From positions 1 to 6,283 of the forward strand of contig CAYRXC010000036.1 of NCBI GenBank assembly GCA_964428195.1: a DNA stretch of 6,283 nucleotides, read 5' to 3'. The translations under genes and the position numbers were made by a program. Positions 1-5,791 of this stretch are shown piece after piece (positions within the stretch are counted from its first letter, which is position 1; every line of letters starts with the position of its first letter). This DNA is from JAAYGD01 sp964428195 (lineage in GTDB: Bacteria; Bacillota_I; Bacilli_A; RF39; UBA660). Below the pieces are notes generated by a model. That model made no database searches and had not been told where the DNA came from. It saw only the letters and a program-made list of their open reading frames with translations.

Positions 1-30
1 GAGAATTTATTGGAAACAGTTATTTTAGAT

Positions 31-37
31 AGGAGGG
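31..37 (+). promoter_or_regulatory. Ribosome binding site of gap
   Basis: The purine run AGGAGGG lies seven bases before the ATG at 44 and fixes the gap start. The 30 bases before it are only the end of a leader or spacer cut off by the window edge. I see no convincing -35/-10 pair in them, so the gap promoter probably lies outside the window. Confidence 0.85.
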
Positions 38-43
38 ATTTAT

Positions 44-1054
44 ATGGCTGTAAAAGTTGCAATAAACGGGTTTGGAAGAATAGGAAGGTTAGCATTCAGA
101 AGGATGTTTGGAGATAGTGATTTTGAAATAGTTGCTATCAATGATTTGACTGCTGCTGCTACTCTGGCACATTTATTGAAATATGACACTTGTCAAGGAA
201 GGTATAAGGAGAACTCAATTTCTTCAACAGAAACATCAATAGTTGTTGATGGAAAAGAAATTAAGGTTTATGCCGAAAAAGAACCAAACAATTTGCCTTG
301 GAGAGATTTAGATGTTGATGTTGTGTTTGAATGCACAGGAATATTTACATCTACAGAGCAATGTAATTTGCATATTCAAGCGGGAGCAAAAAAAGTAATT
401 TTATCTGCACCTGGAAAAGATGAGGATATGAAGACTGTAGTTTATAATGTTAACCATAACATTATTGATGGAACTGAAACAGTAATATCTGCTGCAAGTT
501 GTACTACAAATTGCCTTGCACCAATGGCAAAAATAATTAACGATAATTTTGGAATACAATATGGATTTATGACAACAATACATGCGTATACAAATGATCA
601 AAACACTTTAGATGCTCCTCATAAAAAGAATTTAAGAAGAGCAAGAGCTGCAGCGGAAAATATTATTCCAAATTCAACAGGAGCAGCAAAAGCTATTGGA
701 TTAGTAATTCCTGAACTTAAAGGATTATTAGATGGTGGAGCTCAAAGAGTTCCGGTTCCAGCTGGTTCTTTGACAGAGTTGACTTGTATTTTATCTAAAG
801 AAGTAACTAAAGACGAAATAAACCAAGTTATGAAAGCTGCTGCAAATGAATCTTTGGGATATACTGAAGATGAAATAGTATCATCTGATGTAATTGGAAC
901 AACAGTCGGATCACTATTTGATGCTACTCAAACAAAAGTAATAAAAACAGAAAAAGGACAAATGGTAAAAGTTGTTTCTTGGTATGACAATGAAATGGGT
1001 TATACTTGTCAAATGATTAGATTAGCAAAATATATAATTCAAATGACTAAATAA
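44..1054 (+). CDS. gap: Type I glyceraldehyde-3-phosphate dehydrogenase
   Basis: Cytosolic glycolytic enzyme that oxidises and phosphorylates glyceraldehyde-3-phosphate to 1,3-bisphosphoglycerate with NAD. At 336 residues it has the normal family length. The Rossmann-fold motif NGFGRIGR is at residues 8-15. Asp34 at the end of the second strand favours NAD over NADP. The catalytic motif ASCTTNCLAP (151-160) carries Cys153, and His180 in TTIHAYT is the partner base. Also visible are STGAAKA (211-217), QRVPVP with Arg235, and WYDNEMGY (313-320). The start at 44 has a strong ribosome site and gives the expected N-terminus. The gene heads a gap-pgk-tpiA block and is followed by a weak hairpin, so part of the transcription may stop before pgk. 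No key residue is missing. NAD preference is inferred from Asp34 and Pro192. A gluconeogenic NADP-type paralogue is less likely given this operon. Confidence 0.97.
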   Translation: MAVKVAINGFGRIGRLAFRRMFGDSDFEIVAINDLTAAATLAHLLKYDTCQGRYKENSISSTETSIVVDGKEIKVYAEKEPNNLPWRDLDVDVVFECTGIFTSTEQCNLHIQAGAKKVILSAPGKDEDMKTVVYNVNHNIIDGTETVISAASCTTNCLAPMAKIINDNFGIQYGFMTTIHAYTNDQNTLDAPHKKNLRRARAAAENIIPNSTGAAKAIGLVIPELKGLLDGGAQRVPVPAGSLTELTCILSKEVTKDEINQVMKAAANESLGYTEDEIVSSDVIGTTVGSLFDATQTKVIKTEKGQMVKVVSWYDNEMGYTCQMIRLAKYIIQMTK

Positions 1055-1075
1055 GTAGATTTATATCTACTTTTT
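1053..1075 (+). terminator. Weak hairpin with T tract between gap and pgk
   Basis: The arms AAGTAGAT (1053-1060) and ATCTACTT (1065-1072) are perfectly complementary around a four-base loop, and the T run extends to 1075. The hairpin overlaps the last bases of the gap stop codon. The stem is only 8 bp with two G-C pairs, so it is probably a leaky terminator or a 3'-end stabiliser that makes gap mRNA more abundant than pgk mRNA. That role is inferred. Confidence 0.5.
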
Positions 1076-1081
1076 AATTAA

Positions 1082-1092
1082 TTGTGTATAAT
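1082..1092 (+). promoter_or_regulatory. Possible -10 element before pgk
   Basis: A consensus TATAAT at 1087-1092 is preceded by TTGTG. No -35 element is visible at 16-18 bases upstream, where the gap hairpin lies. If used, transcription would begin near 1099, at the ribosome site, leaving a leader of about nine bases. A chance match in AT-rich sequence is possible. The similar arrangement before gpmI makes it worth recording. Confidence 0.3.
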
Positions 1093-1098
1093 ATATAT

Positions 1099-1103
1099 GG
1101 AGG
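1099..1103 (+). promoter_or_regulatory. Ribosome binding site that sets the pgk start
   Basis: GGAGG lies four bases before the ATG at 1108. An in-frame GTG at 1084 would add eight residues but has no ribosome site and would place this GGAGG inside the coding region. The start at 1108 is therefore preferred. Confidence 0.85.
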
Positions 1104-1107
1104 TTAT

Positions 1108-2292
1108 ATGAAAAAAACAATAGTAGATTTTTCCCTAAGTGGAAGAAAGGTTATAATAAGATGTGATTTAAACGTTCCTATTGAAAACGGAGTAATTACT
1201 GATGAAACAAGGATAGTAGAAAGTTTGGAAACGATTAAGTTTGCGTCTTCCGCTCAAGCAAAGGTCATAATAATGTCTCATTTGGGAAGAGTAAAGACAG
1301 AAGAAGACAAACTTACTAATTCTCTTGAGCCAGTTGCAAAAAGACTGGGAGAACTTTTAAAAAGAGAAGTTAAATTTGTTCCACAAACAAGAGGAATGGA
1401 ACTAGAAATAGCTATCAATGCACTTGAAGATGGTGATATTTTAGTTATGGAAAACACGAGATTTGAAGATTTAGATGGTGAAAAAGAAAGCAAATGTGAC
1501 GAAGCTTTGTCAAAATACTGGGCATCATTAGGAGAAGTATTTATAAACGATGCTTTTGGAACTGCACATAGAAAACATGCTTCAAATGTTGGAATTGCCA
1601 GCAATTTGCCAAATGGAATTGGGTTCTTAATTAAAAAAGAATTAGATACTTTAGGAAGTGCTATTAATAATCCAAAAAGACCTTTAGTAATTATCTTGGG
1701 TGGAAAAAAGGTTGCTGATAAACTTGCGGTTATTGAACATGCTGTAAAAGTTGCTGATTATGTCCTAATTGGAGGCGGTATGTCTTATACTTTCTTTAAA
1801 ACTATGGGCTATAATGTTGGAGCTTCAATAGTTGACGATGCTAGCTTAGATTTTTGTAAAAACATTTATGAAGCAAATAAGGACAAGATAATATTGCCTA
1901 TAGATATCGTTGTTGGGACTTCATTTACAAATGAAACCAATGCTAGGTTAGTCGACATTAAAAATATAGGTAACAACGATATGGGGTTAGACATAGGAAT
2001 TGGAACGATAAACTCATTTAAAAAGATTCTTATGAATGCAAATACAGTAATATGGAATGGACCGGTCGGAGTATTTGAATTGGAAAAATTCTCTACAGGT
2101 ACTAGAAAGCTTTGTGAAATTCTCGCAGAAATTAGAGCAAATGTAATTGTTGGCGGTGGAGATTCTGCTGCTGCAGTAACAAAATTCGGGTTCAAAGGAA
2201 AATATTCTCATATATCAACAGGTGGTGGAGCATCTTTGGAAATGTTAGAAGGAAAAGAATTGCCGGGAATAGCTATTATATCGGAGAGATAA
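1108..2292 (+). CDS. pgk: Phosphoglycerate kinase
   Basis: Cytosolic enzyme that transfers the phosphate of 1,3-bisphosphoglycerate to ADP, giving ATP and 3-phosphoglycerate. With the start at 1108 the protein is 394 residues, typical for bacteria. The N-domain shows RCDLNVP (18-24), DETRI with Arg35, SHLGR (57-61), ENTRF with Arg118 and AHRKHAS with Arg155. The C-domain shows IGGGMSYTF (221-229), WNGPVGVFE (316-324), GGGDSAAAV (348-356) and ISTGGGASLEMLEGKELPG (369-387). The linker motif usually written GGAKVSDK reads GGKKVADK (198-205): the two invariant lysines remain, but the alanine has become lysine. GAS at 238-240 replaces the more usual GKS. The stop is one base before the tpiA start, so the two are almost certainly on one mRNA and translationally coupled. 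No truncation or frameshift is seen. Confidence 0.97.
   Translation: MKKTIVDFSLSGRKVIIRCDLNVPIENGVITDETRIVESLETIKFASSAQAKVIIMSHLGRVKTEEDKLTNSLEPVAKRLGELLKREVKFVPQTRGMELEIAINALEDGDILVMENTRFEDLDGEKESKCDEALSKYWASLGEVFINDAFGTAHRKHASNVGIASNLPNGIGFLIKKELDTLGSAINNPKRPLVIILGGKKVADKLAVIEHAVKVADYVLIGGGMSYTFFKTMGYNVGASIVDDASLDFCKNIYEANKDKIILPIDIVVGTSFTNETNARLVDIKNIGNNDMGLDIGIGTINSFKKILMNANTVIWNGPVGVFELEKFSTGTRKLCEILAEIRANVIVGGGDSAAAVTKFGFKGKYSHISTGGGASLEMLEGKELPGIAIISER
2283..2288 (+). promoter_or_regulatory. Ribosome binding site of tpiA inside the pgk 3' end
   Basis: GGAGAG lies within the last codons of pgk, five bases before the tpiA ATG at 2294. Ribosomes finishing pgk at TAA 2290-2292 are one base from the next start, which favours re-initiation and near-equal output of the two enzymes. 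The coupling is inferred from spacing. Confidence 0.65.
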
Positions 2293-2293
2293 T

Positions 2294-2998
2294 ATGGAAA
2301 AACTTATAGTAGCAAATTTAAAAATGAATTTTTCTTTGTCTGATGCTATTAATTATAAGGGAAGTATAAACAAAAAATACTCTAATTTGATTATTTGTCC
2401 GCCATATGTTTATATTGATAAAATGAAAAGCGAAAATTATGATATAGGTTCTCAAGACGGTTATTATAAAGATAAAGGGGCGTATACTGGAGAGGTATCT
2501 TTTTCACAACTAAAATCTCTTGGAGTTCAATATTCAATTATAGGACATAGTGAAAGAAGACACATTCTAGGTGAAAGCAATCAAATAGTTAAAGAAAAAT
2601 TTGATTCTTGTATAAATAATCAAATAATTCCAATATTGTGTGTTGGAGAAACAAAAGAAGAAAGAGATAACAATCAAGTTAATGAAGTTATAATGAATCA
2701 AATAGATACCATATTTAATAATATAGAAGGACATATAACTTGTATTATTGCATATGAACCAGTTTGGGCTATTGGAACAAGTATAACTCCATCTTTAAAA
2801 GAAATTGAGGATGTGCACATATACATAAAAAACATTATGAGCAAGTACAATGTTGAATATAGAATACTGTATGGTGGAGGCGTTAATTTAAGTAATATAA
2901 ACGAATTTTCTAAATCAAACATGATCGATGGTTTCTTGATTGGATCTGCTTCTCTCGACCCATTAAATCTAGAAAAAATGATTGAAAATGCTATGTAA
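2294..2998 (+). CDS. tpiA: Triose-phosphate isomerase, short variant
   Basis: Interconverts dihydroxyacetone phosphate and glyceraldehyde-3-phosphate in the cytosol. The catalytic set is complete: Asn8 and Lys10 in ANLKMN, His85 in IGHSERR (83-89) and Glu155 in AYEPVWAIGT (153-162). The phosphate-binding region YGGGVN (193-198) and the IGSASL segment (216-221) are present. At 234 residues it is about 15 shorter than usual, mostly in the segment between the first strand and ICPP (34-37). Several usually constant positions differ. GNWKMN is ANLKMN, with Trp replaced by Leu. GAQN is GSQD (52-55). The loop 6 tip GKTAT is SITPS (163-167). YGGS is YGGG. These look like a divergent but functional subfamily rather than decay, since the frame is intact and the catalytic residues are kept. 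The gene ends the first transcription unit, with a strong terminator overlapping its stop codon. Confidence 0.95.
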   Translation: MEKLIVANLKMNFSLSDAINYKGSINKKYSNLIICPPYVYIDKMKSENYDIGSQDGYYKDKGAYTGEVSFSQLKSLGVQYSIIGHSERRHILGESNQIVKEKFDSCINNQIIPILCVGETKEERDNNQVNEVIMNQIDTIFNNIEGHITCIIAYEPVWAIGTSITPSLKEIEDVHIYIKNIMSKYNVEYRILYGGGVNLSNINEFSKSNMIDGFLIGSASLDPLNLEKMIENAM

Positions 2999-3033
2999 AT
3001 AGGAATGTATAATTAATACATTCCTATTTTTTT
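2997..3033 (+). terminator. Strong intrinsic terminator after tpiA
   Basis: A perfect 14-bp stem (2997-3010 with 3016-3029) around the five-base loop AATTA is followed by a T run to 3033. It starts in the tpiA stop codon. This is one of the two best terminators in the window and separates gap-pgk-tpiA from the downstream genes. The A run on the 5' side could let it act on the opposite strand too, but no convergent gene is present. Confidence 0.92.
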
Positions 3034-3046
3034 GTTCCAAATAATA

Positions 3047-3055
3047 TGATATAAA
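3047..3055 (+). promoter_or_regulatory. Extended -10 promoter candidate for the 3075 gene
   Basis: TGATATAAA matches an extended -10 (TGn followed by TATAAA), and sits just after the tpiA terminator, where a new promoter is needed. The -35 position holds only a T run. Predicted initiation near 3062 leaves about 13 bases of leader that include the ribosome site AGGTGA (3065-3070). Confidence 0.5.
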
Positions 3056-3074
3056 AATTATAGTAGGTGATAGT

Positions 3075-3461
3075 ATGCATGCTTTTTATCGTAGTACGAG
3101 ATCTGACCTAGAAAAATTTTGGGTTTTAAAAGGCAAAAAACAAATATCAGAAGAAGAAATTAAAACTCTTGAATCTTATAAAAATGCTACTCCCGAAGAA
3201 AGGGAAAGTTTTGATGGACAAATATTGGGCAGTATGTCTATGGGGTTGTCCTTCAAACCCAAAGTAAAAGCATTAACTTTTAAATCTCCTTTTGCATCTT
3301 CTCATGGCTTTTCTGTTCAGGAACCCGAATTGGTGGACAAAGAACCCGATTTAAGGATAAATACAATAGCTGAGATACCCTATAAAACTGAAGAAGAAAT
3401 TATAACTGCTCCAATATATTTTAAAGAAGAAGAGAGCGAAATAGATAAATTTATTGCCTAA
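3075..3461 (+). CDS. Hypothetical protein of 128 residues
   Basis: I do not recognise this protein. It begins at ATG 3075 with AGGTGA four bases upstream and ends in TAA. There is no signal peptide, membrane segment, cysteine or known catalytic motif, so it is probably a soluble cytoplasmic protein. Residues 1-45 look helical and charged, including KGKKQISEEEIKTLESYK (19-36). Residues 46-80 are rich in Gly, Ser, Met and Phe with little charge. The C-terminal part (82-128) is acidic and proline-containing, with EPELVDKEPDLR (83-94) and several Glu runs (106-108, 118-120), and may be flexible. It lies alone between two terminator-like hairpins, after tpiA and before a Spo0A-like regulator. Weak termination downstream could let it share an mRNA with that regulator. 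Good ribosome site, intact frame and snug spacing support a real gene; function is unknown. Confidence 0.8.
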   Translation: MHAFYRSTRSDLEKFWVLKGKKQISEEEIKTLESYKNATPEERESFDGQILGSMSMGLSFKPKVKALTFKSPFASSHGFSVQEPELVDKEPDLRINTIAEIPYKTEEEIITAPIYFKEEESEIDKFIA

Positions 3462-3486
3462 AAATGTAGGAATCTACATTTTTTTT
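3461..3486 (+). terminator. Hairpin with T tract before the Spo0A-like gene
   Basis: The arms AAAATGTAG (3461-3469) and CTACATTTT (3474-3482) pair perfectly around the loop GAAT, and Ts continue to 3486. The hairpin starts in the stop codon of the preceding gene. Its T tract ends two bases before ATGGAGG, the ribosome-site region of the next gene, so no promoter fits between them. It may be a leaky terminator or an attenuator-like step for the regulator gene. Confidence 0.7.
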
Positions 3487-3488
3487 AT

Positions 3489-3493
3489 GGAGG
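3489..3493 (+). promoter_or_regulatory. Ribosome binding site of the Spo0A-like gene
   Basis: GGAGG lies five bases before the ATG at 3499 and just after the T tract of the upstream hairpin. The strong site suggests efficient translation of any transcript that reads through the hairpin. Confidence 0.85.
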
Positions 3494-3498
3494 ATTAA

Positions 3499-4218
3499 AT
3501 GATAAATATTGTATTAATTGAAAAAAATGAATCTACAATAAGGGAATTAAATTTATATTATTCAAAAGAAGAATGTATAAAAATATTATATGCAACAAGC
3601 GATGGATTAAAAGGATTAAATTATGTATTAGAAAATCATAATAAAATAGATATAATAATCATGGATTTAGTAATAAAAAATAAAGGTGGTATTTCAATAT
3701 TAAAGTCATTAAAAGAAAACAATATCCAAATACCAGTTATTGTTTGTTCTTGTTGCTGTTCAGATTTTATGATTAGCAAAGCATCTGAATATAATATTAA
3801 AACATATTTGTTGAAACCATATAACATCAAAGACCTCGATGTAATCATAAGAGAATCATTCAATTATAAAATATCAAATTGTATAATAGAAAATAGAATA
3901 ATGGACTTGCTACATTCTTTGGGAATACCTTCTAAATATAAAGGATATAAATATTTAAAAGATTCAATTCAGCTACGTTATTTATATCCCGAATATTTAT
4001 TGACTAAAGATATATATACTTTATTAGCAAAGAAATATCGAGTTTCTAAATCTTGTATAGAAAGAGCAATTTGTAGAGCAATAGATATAGGATTTAATAG
4101 ATGCGATTATGATAATATTCAGTCAATATTTGGAAGCACAATTAGTTTGGAAAGAGGAAGTCCGACCAACTTGGAGTATATTGAAACTTTGGTAGAAAGA
4201 CTAAACTATAAGAAATAA
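3499..4218 (+). CDS. Spo0A-like response regulator, divergent
   Basis: A 239-residue cytoplasmic regulator with an N-terminal receiver (about 2-120) and a C-terminal Spo0A-type DNA-binding domain (about 133-236). Receiver features are Asp56 in DIIIMD as the likely phosphate acceptor, Ser84 in the Thr/Ser position and Lys106 in LLKPY. The usual acidic pair is Glu8-Lys9, so one metal-binding acid is missing, and the Pro normally four residues after the Asp is Lys60. The C-domain carries LGIPSKYKGYKYLKDSI (141-157), the recognition helix SCIERAICRAID (185-196), an IFGSTIS segment (210-216) and PTNLEYI (222-228), all closely matching Spo0A. In sporulating Firmicutes Spo0A is the phosphorelay-driven master regulator binding TTTGTCRAA-like boxes; whether this copy does so is unproven. 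It has nine cysteines, four at 83-87, and is about 15% Ile. No kinase or spore gene is nearby. Confidence 0.88.
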   Translation: MINIVLIEKNESTIRELNLYYSKEECIKILYATSDGLKGLNYVLENHNKIDIIIMDLVIKNKGGISILKSLKENNIQIPVIVCSCCCSDFMISKASEYNIKTYLLKPYNIKDLDVIIRESFNYKISNCIIENRIMDLLHSLGIPSKYKGYKYLKDSIQLRYLYPEYLLTKDIYTLLAKKYRVSKSCIERAICRAIDIGFNRCDYDNIQSIFGSTISLERGSPTNLEYIETLVERLNYKK

Positions 4219-4221
4219 AAT

Positions 4222-4232
4222 TGTGTTATAAT
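4222..4232 (+). promoter_or_regulatory. Extended -10 promoter candidate for gpmI
   Basis: TGTGTTATAAT contains a consensus TATAAT (4227-4232) preceded by TGTG and one base, the full Gram-positive TRTGn extended -10. No -35 is evident. Initiation near 4239 would leave about 11 bases before the ATG at 4250, just enough for the ribosome site. No terminator separates the Spo0A-like gene from gpmI, so read-through from upstream is also possible. Confidence 0.5.
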
Positions 4233-4239
4233 ATTAAAT

Positions 4240-4244
4240 GGTGA
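4240..4244 (+). promoter_or_regulatory. Ribosome binding site that sets the gpmI start
   Basis: GGTGA lies five bases before the ATG at 4250. An in-frame ATG at 4238 would add four residues (MVIR) but overlaps this site and has only AT-rich sequence upstream. Start at 4250 gives the usual N-terminus, MKK followed by the strand leading to the metal-binding Asp. Confidence 0.75.
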
Positions 4245-4249
4245 TAAGA

Positions 4250-5752
4250 ATGAAAAAGATAATGTTGATGATATTAGATGGTGTAGGCCATAGAGACGAA
4301 GAATATGGAAATGCTTTTAAGCAAGCAAATACTCCTAATTTAGATTATATTATGAGTAAGTATCCCCATTCACTATTGGATGCTTCTGAGACACATGTTG
4401 GTCTTCCAGAAGGTCAAATGGGTAATAGTGAAGTAGGGCATATGAATATAGGTGCAGGAAGAGTTGTTTATCAACAACTTCAGTTAATTAATGAATCAAT
4501 AAGAAATGGTTCTTTTTATAGTAATAAAAATTTATTAGAAATTATAAACCATTCTAAGGAAAACAATTCAAAGCTGCATATTATGGGTTTGTTGAGTGAT
4601 GGGGGAGTTCATTCTCATATTGAACATTTTAAAGCTTTAATTAAAATGGCAAAAGAAAATGAAGTTGAAAACCTATTTTTACATATAATAACAGATGGAA
4701 GAGATACTTTACCTGATTCCTCATTAAAGTTTGTTGAGGAATTACAAAAAGAATTAGATAATCAAAAAATTGGAATTATAGCGTCTATTTCTGGAAGATA
4801 CTATGCAATGGATAGAGATAATAACTTTGATAGAATAAAAAAATACTATGATGTTGTAGTTAATAATGTTGGACCTAAATATTCTAATCCAAAAGAATTA
4901 ATAGAACATAATTTTTCAAATAATAAATTTGATGAATTTATTGAACCGGGAATCATTGATTCTAATGGAGTAATAGAAGAAAATGATGGAATTATATGGG
5001 CTAATTTTAGACCAGACAGGGCTTGGGAAATATTGTCTTCAATAACCAACAATTCTTTTGATAAATTCGAAACAAAAAAATTCAGTAATATTAAACTGGT
5101 TACAATGATGCCGGTATCCGATCAAGTAAAAAATTCTTATGCATTTAAATTAGACAATTTGGATAATACATTTGGTGAACATATTTCAAAACATGGCATT
5201 AAACAATTGAGAATTGCGGAAACCGAAAAATATGCACACGTAACTTACTTTTTTGATGGCGGAGTTGAAAAAGAGTTGATGGGATGTGAAAGAGTATTAA
5301 TTAATAGTCCTAAAGTGGCAACATATGATTTAAAGCCAGAAATGAGTTCATATGAAGTTACTAATAAATTATTAGAAGTAATGGAAGACTATGATGTAAT
5401 TATTCTAAACTTTGCAAACGGAGATATGGTTGGCCATACGGGAGTTATAGAAGCTGCGATAAAAGCAATGGAAGCAGTAGATTACAATGTGGGTTTGATA
5501 TATAATAAAGCGCAAGAACTTGGATTTACTTTGCTGATAACTGCCGATCATGGAAACTGTGAGGAAATGTTAAAAAAAGATGGAACAGTTTTAACTGCTC
5601 ACTCTTTAAATAAGGTTCCCTTCATTCTTACCGATAATAATTATAAATTGAAAGATGGCAAACTTGGAGATATAGCTCCTACAATGTTAAAATTATTAGA
5701 TATTGAAATTCCAAAAGAAATGACCGGGAATATACTCATAAATATTGAATAA
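4250..5752 (+). CDS. gpmI: 2,3-bisphosphoglycerate-independent phosphoglycerate mutase
   Basis: Interconverts 3- and 2-phosphoglycerate in the cytosol, using two metal ions (usually Mn) and a phosphoserine intermediate. It belongs to the alkaline-phosphatase superfamily. From the start at 4250 it is 500 residues, close to the usual 505-515. Metal and nucleophile residues are all present: Asp10 in ILDG, Ser60 in GNSEVGH (58-64), Asp392 and His396 in GDMVGH, Asp433-His434 in TADHGN, and His451 in TAHS. Substrate residues include His121 in GGVHSH, Arg151-Asp152 in DGRD, Arg183 in GRYYAMDRD, Arg254 and Arg257 in FRPDR, and Lys327 in TEKYAH. The signature SPKVATYDLKPEMS (353-366) is intact. The gene is separated from the gap-pgk-tpiA block by the hypothetical and Spo0A-like genes. 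It has its own promoter candidate. Enolase, the common next gene, does not follow. Confidence 0.97.
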   Translation: MKKIMLMILDGVGHRDEEYGNAFKQANTPNLDYIMSKYPHSLLDASETHVGLPEGQMGNSEVGHMNIGAGRVVYQQLQLINESIRNGSFYSNKNLLEIINHSKENNSKLHIMGLLSDGGVHSHIEHFKALIKMAKENEVENLFLHIITDGRDTLPDSSLKFVEELQKELDNQKIGIIASISGRYYAMDRDNNFDRIKKYYDVVVNNVGPKYSNPKELIEHNFSNNKFDEFIEPGIIDSNGVIEENDGIIWANFRPDRAWEILSSITNNSFDKFETKKFSNIKLVTMMPVSDQVKNSYAFKLDNLDNTFGEHISKHGIKQLRIAETEKYAHVTYFFDGGVEKELMGCERVLINSPKVATYDLKPEMSSYEVTNKLLEVMEDYDVIILNFANGDMVGHTGVIEAAIKAMEAVDYNVGLIYNKAQELGFTLLITADHGNCEEMLKKDGTVLTAHSLNKVPFILTDNNYKLKDGKLGDIAPTMLKLLDIEIPKEMTGNILINIE

Positions 5753-5773
5753 TAACTTGATTTGTATTAAAAT
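5745..5773 (+). promoter_or_regulatory. Promoter candidate for the membrane protein gene
   Basis: TTGAAT (5745-5750) and TAAAAT (5768-5773) are 17 bases apart, a good sigma-A spacing, with four and five matches to consensus. Initiation near 5780 would fall at the ribosome site AAGGAGG (5780-5786), giving a leader of only about 12 bases. The -35 overlaps the end of gpmI. No terminator follows gpmI, so read-through from gpmI is also likely. Confidence 0.4.
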
Positions 5774-5791
5774 TAAATTAAGGAGGAAAAT

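Noticed and set aside
401..601. Open frame on the minus strand inside gap, and similar ones inside pgk, tpiA, gpmI and the Spo0A-like gene
   Set aside because: They lie wholly inside well-supported + strand genes, lack convincing ribosome sites and encode low-complexity Ser/Ile/Phe-rich sequences that resemble no family. They are treated as chance frames.
1084..1107. In-frame GTG start for pgk eight codons upstream of 1108
   Set aside because: It has no ribosome site of its own and the strong GGAGG at 1099-1103 would fall inside the coding region. The start at 1108 gives the standard PGK N-terminus.
1053..1107. Riboswitch or structured leader between gap and pgk
   Set aside because: The gap is only 53 bases and holds a single 8-bp hairpin, too small for any known riboswitch class.
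3461..3482. The GTAG/CTAC hairpins at 1053-1072 and 3461-3482 as copies of one repeat
   Set aside because: They share only the four-base GTAG/CTAC core; flanks and loops differ. Similarity is what short AT-rich terminator stems would show by chance.
4238..4249. ATG at 4238 as the gpmI start
   Set aside because: Its upstream sequence is a TATAAT-rich stretch without a Shine-Dalgarno match, while GGTGA is correctly spaced for the ATG at 4250.
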